A stretch of 64,000 bases of DNA from Solen grandis (taxonomy: Eukaryota; Mollusca; Bivalvia; Adapedonta; Solenidae). Location of the stretch: assembly GCA_021229015.1 (NCBI GenBank), contig CM037794.1:44390644-44454643 (forward strand). The letters run 5' to 3'. The translations under genes were made by a program, and so were the position numbers. The notes under the pieces are model-generated. The model worked only from the letters and a program-made list of their open reading frames with translations. It was not told the DNA's origin and did not search any database. Shown here piece by piece: positions 25,701-40,700 of this stretch (positions are counted from its first letter, which is position 1; every line of letters starts with the position of its first letter).

Positions 25701-28700
25701 TAGGTTCTTCATCGACCTACCCTAATTTGTCCAGAATTTAGCGAGGCTCGAACGTCCGACCTACCGTAGCACAAAAACGTTCATATTTTATTAGGCTATC
25801 AACATGGAACAGAATGAAAATAAAATGCATTCAAATCAGACTTAAACTTTTTTCTGTTATAAGCAAAAGATTGATTTCAAGCAAGGCGTCCCTAGCGGCA
25901 AAATGAGAAACAAAATTTACTATGAGGTACCTAGCAATGCAACAAATAGTTCAAATACGTATACAAGTCGCACTAGTCGAAGATTCTATTTCTTATATAT
26001 CACAATTTGAAGTATAAATACTGATTTACAATAATTAAAAAAAAAAGAATCAAACTTTGGACTTCCGTAAAAACTAAACATCAATGGAAAGAGCTTTTAA
26101 AGAACTTACAATCTTGTTCATATACTCCCCATAAAACATTTTTAGTTTTGGAGCTATTTGGGCCGAAGAAATAAAGTCGTAATATGACCTTGACCTTTGC
26201 ATTTTTTATTTTTTAATTGTGAGTCCAAATCAAGTCCGATCTTCAAAAACAAAACATCACTGGAAAAGCTTTTTAGAATTGCACTCTTGTTCATATAATC
26301 TCGATAAAACATATTAGTTTTAGAGCTATTTGAGGGCCGAAGAAAAAAAACGTAATATGACCTTTGCATATGTTTTTACTTTTCAAACAAAACAATACAT
26401 AACATGTGAAAATTTCATGAACAATGAAGGAAAAGTAAAGTCAGGGGCGATAAAAAAACATGTTTTTTAAATTTTGATTTTTTTTTCTAATTTTTAGTGA
26501 AGTTTTTAGAGGAAAAACAATGTATTTCTTAAATTCGCCACCCCATATATTTTGTTCGAACTTTTAACCTTCCGTCAAAGGTCAAAGATTTTCAGCACTC
26601 ATTTCGCGATTTGAAGCATAAATACTGATTTACAATAATACCAAAAAAAAAAAAAAAGGATCAAACTTTGGACTGCCGTAAAATGATAAAATCAAGTCCG
26701 ATCTTCAAAAACTAAACATCACTTGAGAGAGCTTTCCAAGAACTAAAACATTTGCTCATATACTCTCAATGAAATATTTTTAGTTTTGGAGCTACTTGGG
26801 GCCTGAATAAAAACACAATAGTCGTAATTTGACTTTGACCGTTTTTAACTTTTAATTGTGACGCCCTTTCAAACATAACAATACATAATGTGTGAAAATT
26901 TCATGAAGAATGAACCAAAAAAAGTCAGTAGCAACTTAAAACTTGTTTTTTGAAATTCTAATTTTTCTGAAATTTTAGTGAAGTTTGACCGTTTCTAGAG
27001 AACAAACCATGCATTTCTTTAATTCGCCATCACATATATTGTGTGCGTATATGTCCTGCAAATCGTATGCAGCAAACAAATTCTTCTATCTGATCTCAAT
27101 AAAAAATGGATAGGTTTTTTGTAGATCTTCCCTAATATGCACAGTTTTTTTACGAGATTCGAAATTTCAACCTTCCGTAGCTCAAAATCTTCAGCCACAT
27201 GTATCCTCGAAACTATCATATTTTATTTGGCTATTAACATGGAGCAGAATGCAAAAAAAAACAAAAAACGCAATTTAATCGGACCACAATTGAATTAGTT
27301 ATTAGCCATTAATAATGTTTTTTGCAAAACGCCCCCTAGCGGGAATAGCAAGACATTAACGTTATGATCATCTTCAAATACGTGGTAAAATTGTTTAAAA
27401 TTTCATATATGTGACTTTTCTGATCACGGAGATATTCCGTTCACAAAAAAAGGTTAGAATAATAATAATAATAATAATAATAAAAACAGAAGGAGAACAA
27501 AAGGTTTTTTGAATCACAGTGTGAAAGCCTAAAAAATAATAAAAAACATAAAACAGAAGAAGAACAATAGGTTTTCGCATCGCAGTGCGAAAACCTAAAT
27601 TCACTGACCCAAACTGACCCACTTTTGCTTAGATATGTAATAACACAATTTTCTGAAGCTAAGGAGTATCAGGTTTTTGATTAAAACGAATGTTTGTAAT
27701 GTATTTTGGGGAACGAGAAAACAGATTTGTTTACTATCCAAGGTAAAAAAGAGTGCTATTTCAATAATTCAAACAATTATGCAATATAATTGACCTGGGA
27801 CGTTTAAGCATTAAATTGCAAGGTCTCATACGGCACTTTTAATCAGACAATTCCTTAGCTAGTTGTATCACCTGATATGAACCTCATAGAATACTTATGG
27901 GATGAACTTTGTCGGTGAGCCAGGTCAAATCATCAAAGCGACTCCATAAATTACCTTCGCAATAAACTCTCCTTGGAATGGCAACGTTTTCTTACCCCAC
28001 TTATACAACGCTGCGTCAATTCAAAGAGGGAAGTATTTTGTATATCTACACGAATACGCAAAATGGAGGTCACACTGGTTATTGACGGTTTGTATAGTAT
28101 TTTGGTGCACTCTGTTCATAATTATTAATTACAATAAAAATCAAACCCGTACACAATTTATCAACATGATATATAATTGAAGTTGGTGTAAAGTTTTCAT
28201 TTTGGGTCAGTGTATTTATCATATTTGGGCACCGTAAAAAGGACGATTAGATAACTGCAATTGTTTATTTAGGAAACCATTATGTTACATATGGGTGAAG
28301 TCTTAGTTCCGCAGATGCTACAGCCTAAATGCATTTCTTAACTTTTGAAATGCCGTCTGACTACGATTAGACCAGGAATAGTCATATCAAACAGATGGGC
28401 ATACCGCAACCAAATGTACGATGATGAGAACATAATTTGGATTGTTTGAGAAGCTAATATATAACATTTTATTCATGTCGTAGAGCGATACCCGTCACCA
28501 CAAATCCAAAATACGTCCTGCGGCAAGAATGTGGCCAAGGGAATTCTGCGGCGGTCCTAAAATTGCTTATAGAAATTTTAGAACCCACGGCTTCCATGGC
28601 CTAGGTATGAATAAAACGGGGCTCAGAACAGCATGCTTATATTGATTAAAACAAAAATCAGCGATACCTTTGCAATGCATCCTGCATATATATTTTAAAA

Positions 28701-31700
28701 ATATACTAAGTACAGCAGTATAGTTCATGTATCTGTATGATGTTTTAGTCAAGCATGTCATTAAAGTGTGTATAGTGGGGTGCCACAATTGTAATTAAAG
28801 TAAAGGTGGACAAATGACAGCAATAATCAATATAGTGACCAGAGTAAATGGACTCTTGTCAACAAATGTTACAACGGGAAGAAATTTTTTCAGTTAGTTT
28901 AATTATGCATTTATTAATTGAAAAGGCAATTAAATCATATGTATATAGAAAAGCGATACATTCTCTCTTAATATAAAGAAACAATTTATAATCTAATTCT
29001 TGTTATGGTTAAAACTGTTCCAAATGTTAGATCGTATTGTAAATACGGTGTTGAATTTATGTTAGTCCTATGATAACCAAACTATATTTTCTTAAATGTG
29101 TTCATTTCTTGTTTAAGCTTTCTGGATATTGCATGTTTCAAACGTTTCCTACAAGAACGCACTGTGGCACTTTCTTATGTTGCGGAATGCATTCCAAAAT
29201 TTATCCTTAGAGCATCAATTCTTTGAATGAATGAATGTTTTTCTGTCAATTTTATAAACAACACGAAGACAAATTTTAAAACATGTGTATGCTGAACAGT
29301 ATGTCCAAACATGTTTTGCTAAAACTTACACGTTACTGATCTACGTCACCAGTGAGTACCATTTAAATCACATTTATTGGATTTAGACATTTTGCTTAAT
29401 ACTTAATTTTTGGTTACAGGAAAATGCCAGAAGGGTATGTACCAGTGCAGTGACAGGAGATGCATATTGGAGACCCGTGTATGTGACACAATCAGTGACT
29501 GCAATGCACATCGACTTGAAGATGAAGCTAACTGTCAAACATATATTGGGTATGCATAAAAACTCAACCATTGGTCAAGGTTTCCTAAGATATTAATTAC
29601 GTGCTGGCGTATACTCACTATTTTTTTTTTAACAAAATGTCTTGTTCAAATGTTATTGCAAATTATATTGTAATATAGTGTGAATGCTGAAAAACATCTT
29701 TCTAGCATCATACTAATATCAGAACGGAAATGCAATACATATATCCACAATGTTTGAGACATGCGAAAATATATGTAGCTCTATTCAAATGATACATTTA
29801 GTATATGTATTAAAAGAAAGTATATAGTCACTCCTGTGTTGATATTTGACATTGAGTTTAACGCATTTACACACTGTTTTTAAATACTCAGGGATATGTT
29901 ACTTCTCTTTATGTTGCAGGAGATCTTGTAAAGAATGGTATGTCGTAGGAAAACGTTCAAATGGCAAATACCTTGTACAATCAGGTTCAGGAAGTAAGTT
30001 TCTGTATTTTGTATATTCGCTTGTTATTAATTTGCCCTGAACGTTTTTGAATGAATTATGATTAATTATGATTATAACTTCTGATAGTAATCAATATTAG
30101 TATTTTGAATAGCTTTAACCTATGTGTGTGTGTAGTTTGCCAATGTCTGTAAATTTCCACTTCTTATGTCTTGTTCACATTAAACGTTATATTTTACATT
30201 TACTTGGCGCTGTGTATATAAATATATAGATATATACATGTTTTAATGCCAAGGAATTCATACTGAAGGCGTTTGAAAGAAAGCATATTGCTTTTATATA
30301 TTTTCTAAATATTTTTCGATTTTTTTAATTATTATTTTTCAAAATGCAACTTATCTTCATCTATATACTTTTTTCTTCATTGTAGTATATTTATATTGCC
30401 TCTACAAACATCGTAGAAATACTGCTTAGGTACAAACTACAGATGAATTTCTCATATTTGTTAAAATTACTATGGCATACATTTTATTTGGTTTGAACTA
30501 TTTAAGTTTCTAAAGAACTGCTTTTTCACGTAAGGAAATAACCGACCGTGATATTTGTCGCGTTTGTTGGGGCATTGTCGCGAGTGTCTTACGCCCTGGC
30601 AAATAACCACGGATGCTTCTAAAAACATATTTAAAATTTCATTAAACAGTTTTCTCATAGCTCATAAAACTTGGTTACATTTAGAAGTAAGCCGGTGTAT
30701 CTCCGCTGTTAAGACTGTTCATTAGTTATAATGTATTCGTATTTAATGACATTTAGATAGCCCTAAGTGATAGAAATCGGTCGATATTTGTCACAATCAA
30801 ATATCGATTCAATTGAACCAGTAGTAAAATTCAAGCAAGACGCTTAATTATACACAGTTACATGAACTTCATTAAGTAGATTGCGACACAGTTTAAGCTT
30901 CATAATGCTGGAGCAATAAATATTTTATACTTATTTAATATTTTATATGGTTTAAAAAGGGATTTTTAGTTTTTTTATGGAAATCTGGTTAAATATCCAA
31001 ATTGTTGTACAGTTTACACTAGACAGACAACACATGCTATGGTGTGGCAAGTTTACGACGACATCGCGGAATGGAAATACTTTAATCGATTGTTGTCGCT
31101 CTTCAGTAAATTAACTGATCGTCGGTAACTAGCGAAAATAGGAACATCACTAGGTCACTGTATATGATGATGTATATATCATTTCTAACGCCTTTTAAAA
31201 GTGTTTGTAAAAAACAAAATACTTTTCTCTATACAAGCATCCTATAAAAAGTTACTTACAGATATGAGTAAATCCAGTTTCAGCGAATAGGAAATCTTGG
31301 TCATCTCGAGGCCACTAATTAAGCGGAATCTACTGTACATATTTTTATCGTTATAAAATGATGTATATGTAAACAATGTTCATCATTATGATGTAGCTTG
31401 TAACATGTTTACCTGTACTGTTTATGTTTTACGTCAATGCAATTTATCTCACATTTTCAGGTGCTGATGTCATTGAATGCAGATACGACGCTTCTTCTAA
31501 CAACAGTGTCTCTATACAGACACTAGTACACCATAATCGTGAGGGATCTATTGTCGTTTGGACTGGATTTGAAAATGAACTTGAATATCCTCTAAATAAG
31601 TTGACGATAGAAGAAATGGTAGACAAACAGAACTGTAAACAACACCTAGTCTTCGAGTGTTATAGTAATACAAACACGTTTTACGTATTTCTTTAGAAGG

Positions 31701-34700
31701 CAGAAACAACAAGAACATAACACTGTCTAGCAATTATGGAGATGACAGTAACCTTAGCTGCTCTTTGGTTAAACATTGGCCAAACAAAGGGTAATATAGT
31801 AATTGTTTAGTTTAATGTTTATTTTGCGTCGATTGGATAACAAATTCTTACAACATATAATTAATCCCTTCGATGGTTCTTGTGTTGGACTAGTACCTTG
31901 AGCCTTGGAAGTTCATGGAAAAGTCTTGTCCCTAACGGGCACGGGCATCTTTGTTTACTACATTTCTTGAAGCAATACTATAATTTAACTAATTTATAAA
32001 ACAAAAGTTTCATTCTAAGATTGAATAAGAAATATTGAAAGTTAAAAAGAATAAGGATTCATTTGGACATGAAAATTTAAAATATTTTCCATTAAATTCA
32101 AATATATATCAATTCAATGTGTATTTGGTTCTTCATAGTTATACATGTATGTATAACGCAGGTGCATATGTCGTAGCCACAACGTCTCGATACTGAACAT
32201 AACGACTGAAGAGGAAGAAGTCAAAATTGATCAAGGTTACATCACTGATCAGACATTTCTGCCCGTAAACAGAGTCAGTTACTTCACTACAGCCAAACCA
32301 ATGTTTGATTTATATGTTCGTGTGACATTAGGCCCACTTATCTGTGAAAAAGGTACTGTTTTTATATTTAGGATGAAGATGAGGTATTAGGATCGTTAAA
32401 TATCCATCGTCCTTCCGTCTTCCAAAATAAGATTTTTTACACTCTAGAATCTTCATTTCCCTAAGCAATATTGTTTAAACTTCATGAAAATGTTTTTAGT
32501 CATAATATCTCAGCCAAATTCAATTATGACATCGGACTATTAGACCAGGAGTTATTTCTCTTTTAATTTAGATAAATGCCAGATTCACATTGTTTACACT
32601 CAATCAACTTCATTTCTTTAGCAATATTTTTTTCCTGACAATGTTTATGGACATTATCTCTTCAAGTTCGATTATGACTGATATCGGCCGATACGGTCAG
32701 GAGTTATGGTGCTTTTAATGTAAAATTAGGCCAGATTTCACATTATTTACACTCTAGCATCTTCATTTCTTAAGCAATCACTTTCAAACTTCATGACGAT
32801 ATTTACAGCCATAAAATCCTGTCCAAATTCGATCATTGTTGATATTACCAAAATATGGCATGAATTGTGCTCCTATTTATACGAAAAATTGCAAGAGTTC
32901 ATTTTTACACCCTTGTATTTTCATTTATTAAGTAATACTCTAAAAACATTATGACTAACTTAAATCTATGCAATCTTGACTCGATTAAATACGAGTATGG
33001 CTGATATTGGCCAATAAGGTTAGGAGTTAAACCCTTTTATTTAAAAATGCCAGATTGCACTTTGTTTAAATTTTAGCGTCTCCATTTCTGAAGAAGTCAT
33101 CTTTAAAGTTCATGACAATGGTTATGGCCATACTCTCTCAACAAAGTTAGATTATGTTTTTTTATCGGCCAATTCGATCAGCAGTTATGTCCGTTGAATT
33201 AAAAAAGCATCCAGATTTTTCATTATTTTTATTAGGCAATCATCAATAAACTTTGACACACTGATAATGCATCAATATCTCAGTGAAGTTCGATTATGAC
33301 TGATACTGGACTGACAGATTTTCATTTCTTCATTTAGCAGTGCAGCAATGAAGGCAATGTTTCTCTGGTGAGCGTCTTCAGGACGATTTTGGCCCTCTTG
33401 ATTTTTTTGTATTTGTTTTTAAGACACATTTATCCTTTGCATCTATTCGATTATAACTGAGACAAATTCCTCTAAGTGGTTTCATATTTCCGGCGATTAT
33501 ATTGAGATGTTTTTTTGTTGTTGTTTTTTTTGTGTGATACAGACCACCAGATTTCCGTTCCCTTTGTGTTCCAAAGATTTAATCAAATAAAAACAACCAG
33601 TTAAATATATACCGAAGGACTTTTCAGCTTGAAACATATTACAGAATGATCAGAAGGATGGCTGTATTTATTTCTTGAATTAATTAAAAAAAAAAAGGTC
33701 TTATGAAAAATAAAATTTGAATTGTCCTTCGAAACATTTGGTAATACAATTCATAAAACAATAAATACAATTAAACGAATCGATTTATCATTTATAACAA
33801 CATTGTACACATCACTCAAGAGATGTGAAATTTACACATAGGTCAACCAGGTCAACTAACTAGATTGACTAGATTGACTTTCTATAGCCTGACGGATATC
33901 TCTTACTGGAATTGAGTTAAAAAATGGTGGTATTTATTATCAAAGCTCTAAAACCATAAACCATTAAACCACATATAAAAAGTATATAACCAATAAAAGA
34001 AACAAAATAAAAAAAGTCCAACGAAAAAACTAAACGCAGAAAAACTAAACGCGCTTAACTTGCGTCCATCAAATTGAAAGTCAAAGTCAAAATCCCATAC
34101 TTACCTGTACCATTCCTTGACACACTTAATGTCAACGGATCTTTCTGTGCCTTATTATTTCAACTATTATAATGTATTATTTTATGTATGTATTACGTTT
34201 ATAAATTCTGAATCGGTAAAAGCATTCATTTTTTTTATATCAGTGTACCATTTACCAGACGAAAATATGATGTGTACCAACGGCGTTATCGTGTCAAGTA
34301 GTGTTCGTTGTGTTCTGGATTTTGATGTGTATGGAGAAATCATCGGCTGCCGGGACTTGAGTCATCTGGACAATTGTGGTAATGTGAAATTTAATTAAAG
34401 GAGCAAGTATGCAAAACGAACATGTTTAGCTTCTTTAAACGTGTCCAAGTTAGCCTTTAGTACACAAGAAAATGTGCAATGTGCAATTCTAGTAAACCTC
34501 TTATTAAAATCGTTATAATTTAGTATACAAATTACAACCGAAAGGAATTATAGATACATGCAGCATTAAACGTATAAATAATTCAATTTTTGGTATGTTT
34601 ATATTCATTTTAAAGAAAACGCCTTTGAAGTAACCCTCTTTAAAATACCCGGGGTTAATGAGTTAAAGTCAGAAACTCATGTGGAAACATTTTCGACAAT

Positions 34701-37700
34701 ATAGGTAGATAAGTAGTAAACTTATTTACCAGTTATAATATCAACAAAAAAAAATACACCCTCTTATACTCATATAACTTACAGATATTTCAGTGTGCAG
34801 TCGCATAATAATATCAATGCTTTAATTGTATAAAATTCGTCTCACTTTCTTTCGATGAAAAAGTATATTTAAGTAATGGTAGTTTACCAAACAACTATTA
34901 CAACCACATAATTTTGACATTCTGTTGTAATAAAAATGGATCGTTAAAAAGAAAAAAAAGAAAGAAAAAAAAAACAAAAAAAAAAAACACGAAATACCGA
35001 GATACAGTACAATTTCACGTAACAAGTTAGTCCATCAAAACGTAATTTACCTTTCATTTCAAATCCATTTAAGATTTTATTAAAATGAAGCAGAATAGTT
35101 TATTTAAAATTGAACACTACCTTTCAACAGGGACTCAAAACAATAACTGATGCACCGCCAGTGTGATGTTGGTTATACGACTAAAGGCGTTTGAGTGTTT
35201 TTTGTTTTTAGATTTTTCTAAAAATTTGCATAAAAGTACTTTAGACTTTAACTAAAAGATATATGAATTAAAAATAGGGGGTCACCAGGCTTGTTTAGAG
35301 ATCAAGCTTATGGTAGAGCATCGTTATTTGCTAAAACAAAATTGAAAAAAAAAACATGGCATTAAAAATATTAAAAAAAAATGTTTCTAATTACTGAAAC
35401 AGCATATTAAAATGATATTTTTTAAATATTTTTATCACCATTTCTAACTTATGATGTATTCCATAAGTAACAGATAAACTTACTTTCATATATGCACTGA
35501 AAATACAAAACGGGCATAAAATCTCATCTGTGTCCGGATCAAAAAATATACAAAAACTATCCCAAAACTTTGAATTTTTATATATATTTTTCTAAATAAA
35601 AATAATCAACGGACAGATTTCCTTAATTTTTTCCAGAGTCAGTTCTCTGATATAAATGCTTTCTGAAAATGTTAAAAAATACATACCTCACCAGATTTCT
35701 TTGTTTGTTTTAACTAAAACTGCTTTTTCACTGAAATTTCAGCCAAATTTGCATAAAACACTATAATTTGACTTTTTGTACCTTCAAAATTTCGCAAATA
35801 TACTTTTTATTATATTCTTATTACATGAATCCTAAAGTTTGGGCGTTCTTCTATCATTTTACTGAAAATAAATGAGAAATTCCAAAAAATATTTTACTAA
35901 AATCAAAATCAGCTTTAACCCGCTGAAACGTCCTTAAAATGAACCCCGTTGAAATTTTGGGGTATTCTGTTTAAAGAGTCATGTGCGAATATTCTTTTCA
36001 AACGACATTATATTTAAATCAATGATTTTCAGAATGTCTTAAAACTCACTTTACATGTTTTATGGATCAAAATCATTAAGGAAATTTGTGAAGAACTATC
36101 AGATAAAAAAGTATTTAAGATAGGAGGCAGTCATTTAAGGGGGGTTTAAAAAATCAATAAAATCAAATCAAAAACGTTTTTGGACATATTTTGAGCATGA
36201 ATAGCCATATACATATACTAAAATAGCCCCCCCCCCCAAAAAAAAAAAAAAGAAAAAAAAAAAAAAAGATATAATATCCAGTAACAACAGCAGTAAAAGT
36301 TTTTTCTATTATATTTCCAGATGAGTTTCAGTGTCCGGTCAATTATGAGAAGTGCACAAGCAGCCGCAAATTTTGCTTACCTCAGCGCTTAATTTGTGAT
36401 GGGATGAAACACTGTCCTATGGGAGAAGATGAATATTCATGTGGTAAGAACAAATCCAAATTGTCTTGTCGTTTTGCTTTGGATATACCACAATCCGAAC
36501 ATTTAGTTAAAGCAATAGTATTGTATCGGGGTCCACGTCATACAGCTTAGCAAATTAAATTCATAACATCAGATTACATTACATTATTCATGAATATCTA
36601 AAAAAGTGTACCATATAACTTATGTTCTCCATAGTGGAATGTTGTTTTTGCCGCTTATAAATAAATACAGAATTAACTGCTTCGTAAATACGCTCTTTTA
36701 ATATACGTTACGCTGGATATCGAAAGTTTCAAAAAAGAAAAACGCGTTTCACATGTTTAAAATAAATTTTATGAAATATCATAACATCTTTTAAATGTTC
36801 AATAATTATGAATTCATAATCCTTTTAAATAGAAATAAAAACTTCTGGTATTCAGTCGAATGAAACATTACATTTCGGTCATTTAGAAAAAAAATGCTTT
36901 TTGCACAATCAATCTGTTTTCTTTAACGCATTGCGAAAAAGGCACATTGTGTTATTATCATTTTAGCAATTGTACATTGGTAACTAAAGTGTCATTTGTA
37001 ATAAAATATAGAGAAAGTATTTAATACTAAACGTCGTTTAAGATACAAACGAAACGGCTTTCCGTTTGCTTATTTCAAAGGTATTGAATACATAAGTTAA
37101 TACAAAAAATGGAAAAAATGATGCTTAAAAATGTAAGATTTAATACGTAAATCATCATTGTCATAAATAATTGTATATACTTATGTTCAAAATTAAGCAT
37201 TAATTTTTTTTTTCATTTTTATCTTCTTAAGAAGATATTGAGAATGCATAAATATGGATCATACTTGATAACGCAACCGTTTACTATCATGCAAAAAAAT
37301 AAATAAAATAAAATAAAAATAAACAGGAAAATTTTAAGATAAGATTAACCTGAAGATTTTTTTTCTTACGTTGATTAATCAATTTTATAATTATTTTATA
37401 CGTTATTTTATATCCATTGCTTCGAGAGCATACAACTGAACAAATATTCATTGAATCTTGTTCCATATAATTGAAATTGTAAAAAATAAAAAAAAACTTC
37501 GAAATACATGACTTTTAACCTTTAAATTGATTGAGATTTACATTTACAAAAATAGATGGAAACCATGACAAAGGTGTAAGGAAAATCATTTCTTATATCT
37601 ATGTAATTAACGTTGAGTCTTCAAACTTTCAACAATTCGTTTGCTTTATGTACTGGCTTATTTTTACAGCTTTAGAAAAGGAAACAATTAAACCTTTAGA

Positions 37701-40700
37701 AAACATAAATTTCGATGTATTTGTCATTTTTTCAGGTTTACGGAAAGACGTAATAGCAAATGCAATAATTTATCAGTATAGGTTTTCTTGCTGCAGTATA
37801 ACTATACTAATTCATCCTTAAATGCAACTCATTTACTCAAAGACGTATCACAATTCACTACTCAACATTCTTTCCTGCAAAGAAACAACCGGATATTGCT
37901 CAAAAACCCAATAACCGCTTTCATTTCTTTCTTCAAATCGATAGAATTTCATGAATTAGCCCTTATACGAAAAACGTGAATATGTTATATATATGTTGAT
38001 GACGTAATCAATTGACATTTTCTGGACTTTTTGCGCATTTAAAGGTACGGTAATATTACTTATTTAAGGATAATATATCCAATCTTATTATCTTTTTAAT
38101 AGAATTTGCTTTCAAATCAAAGTTGTCATAAACAAGTGGCACAACATGAATTCCTTAAGGAATGCTTAAGATTGGCATCAATACTTATGACGCGGGAGCG
38201 CGAATACAAATTAAAATGATTGTTTTATATATTTCAATGACGTCAAAATCAATCGACTGAAGACAAATATATTTTTTGCATGGACATGTTCAGCTAACGT
38301 TCTATTAATCCAGAAAAAGAAATTTCTTCGAGAATGCGAACAGGTTTGTTATCACATTTCAAGTAGGCATACCATCAAACATGAATATCTGCCTTGTTTG
38401 ATGACGCAATCACTTGAAATTTTCAAGACCTTATGAATGTACTAAGTTTTGACATTTTTGAAAAGTTTAAGTTCATTGGTCTAATTGGCGATTTTTATGA
38501 TTTTCTTAAATAATTTTTGCTTTAGTATGCATGGCGTCATAACCATGCGACAAAACAAACATATCTTGCAGTATGCATCACTTCATTTTAACTCTATCAA
38601 TTCTGAAGATTTAATTAAGATTGATTCAAAGTTCATGATGCCAGAGCGAAAGAAATATTTATAAAAAATGTTTTGTCTTTTTAATAACGTCATAACCACG
38701 TGACTTAAGAGAAAATCATTCAGAAAATAGAATGTAAACCTCTATGCCGATATGCTGTCCAATATTCATGCTTCTAACGCATCAGGGTGCTTTGTAACAT
38801 TTAAATACATTTTAAGGACAGGAGTTCGAAACTCGGTATTGCCATGAAATCTTAATCTTTTAATCTGGAATTTGAATGCAATGGTTCACATCCGCATCCT
38901 AAGGAACATCTTCCTTGAAGATATCAAGCTAATCTGACTAGAATTGAAGGCTCTAGAGCGCGAACAAACTTTTGAAATTAACGTCAAATCTGACGTCATT
39001 TGACGTCATTGAAAATTAAAAATAATTGAATGTTATAAACAATATTTCTTATCGCTGCAATTTAATTTTCATTAAAATTGACTCAAAATGTATGATGACA
39101 GAGCGAGAGAAAAATTGAAAAAATAGGGGATTGTGTCCATTAAATGACGTCATAAGAAAAGAAGATATACCTCTTCGCCGATAAGCTGTCCATTGTCCAT
39201 GCTTCTAACTCATCAGAGGCCTTTGTAACATTAAATAACAGTTTTAGGACGAAAGTTCGAAACTCGGTTTTGCGATAAAATCGTAAATTTTCGAATTTGA
39301 AAAATGGAAAGACAAGGTGCACATCTACATCTTAACATACATTTTCTGTGAAGATATCAAGATAAAACGACAAAAAATAAAGGCTTGGGAGCGCGAACAA
39401 ACTTTTGAAGCTGACGTCAAATCTGACGTCATTTATTAAAAATCTGAACATTTTTGTCGAGGCAATTTAATTTTCATGTTGCTCAGACATTCGCAACATG
39501 TTGAAATTAACTCTTGAATTTGGTTGGAAGAAAAGGAATAATAATAATAGTAATAAGAACTAGATTTCTTCGTTGATACGAATGATGGGACTTTCTGCTA
39601 CATTTATCAAACACTTAAAGCGAAAAAGGTAAAAGGATATCAAATTTCTGCCTTTAACTTGCTTTTATATGGCCATAACTTCCATAAACTTTGAAAAATA
39701 AGCCGTTCAATCTTATGATTTTGATGTCATATGATGTTCATCTTCTCAGATTGTATAGAAGACTTGAAGACTTATATTCAGTCCAAATATTAGCTTTCTA
39801 TCTTATCTGGAAGTGATTGTATACGTATCTGAACTGAAATTTGACGTCAATGGTTTTTATCTTTGATTAGCCATTAAACCTTTGCTTTTTCGAATTTGGA
39901 AGGCACAACTAGAGCCTAACATACACATTCTGTGAAAATTTGATAAAATCGGTACAAAATAAAAGCTGTAGACCGCGTAAAAACCTTTGTAGACAACTTA
40001 CAGTTTGGCGTCATAGAGATAAAAAAAATCAATGAAATTAAATACTAAGTATCTTTAATATATGCAATATTTTTTTCATGCTTTTGGGACCTTTGCAATA
40101 TATAGAAATTAACGCGTAGAAATAAGATATTCTTTTTGAACTTATGACATCATATGACGTCAAATGACGTTCGTCCTAACAGAAAACAAATAAAGAAGTC
40201 TTAGAGACTAATATTTAGATAAAATATCAGCGTTTTGATTCATCTGGAAGCGATTTTATATGTATATGAAATTTGACGTCAATGATTCGAATCTTGGATT
40301 TGCCATAGCACCATTGCCTTCTCAACTTTGGAAAACCGGACACAATGGTACAAAACAAGAGCGTTACGTATACATTCTGTAAAATATTGATGAAAATCGG
40401 TCCAAAAATAATGGCTTTAGACCGCGTAAAACCTTTTTGCCATGACGTCAAATCTGACGTTATATGAAGTCACATGACAAGTGTATACGGATGATAAGAC
40501 TTTCTGCTTAATTTGTCTAACGTAAAAACTTTATATCGTATGGCAAAATTAACTAAACATCAATCCTTTTTTGGACATAACTGTCTTACAAGTTGACCAA
40601 TTCCAGTAATGTAGTTACCAAAACAAATGTCTTTAAAATTGATTCACTACAATTGCAATATATTATATATTATATTCATATTTTCGAAAATCAAAAGTTT

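Noticed and set aside
31652..31696. A 32-nt GT...AG segment that would restore the frame in the CASPR-like exon
   Set aside because: It is far shorter than usual animal introns; a single missing base is the simpler explanation.
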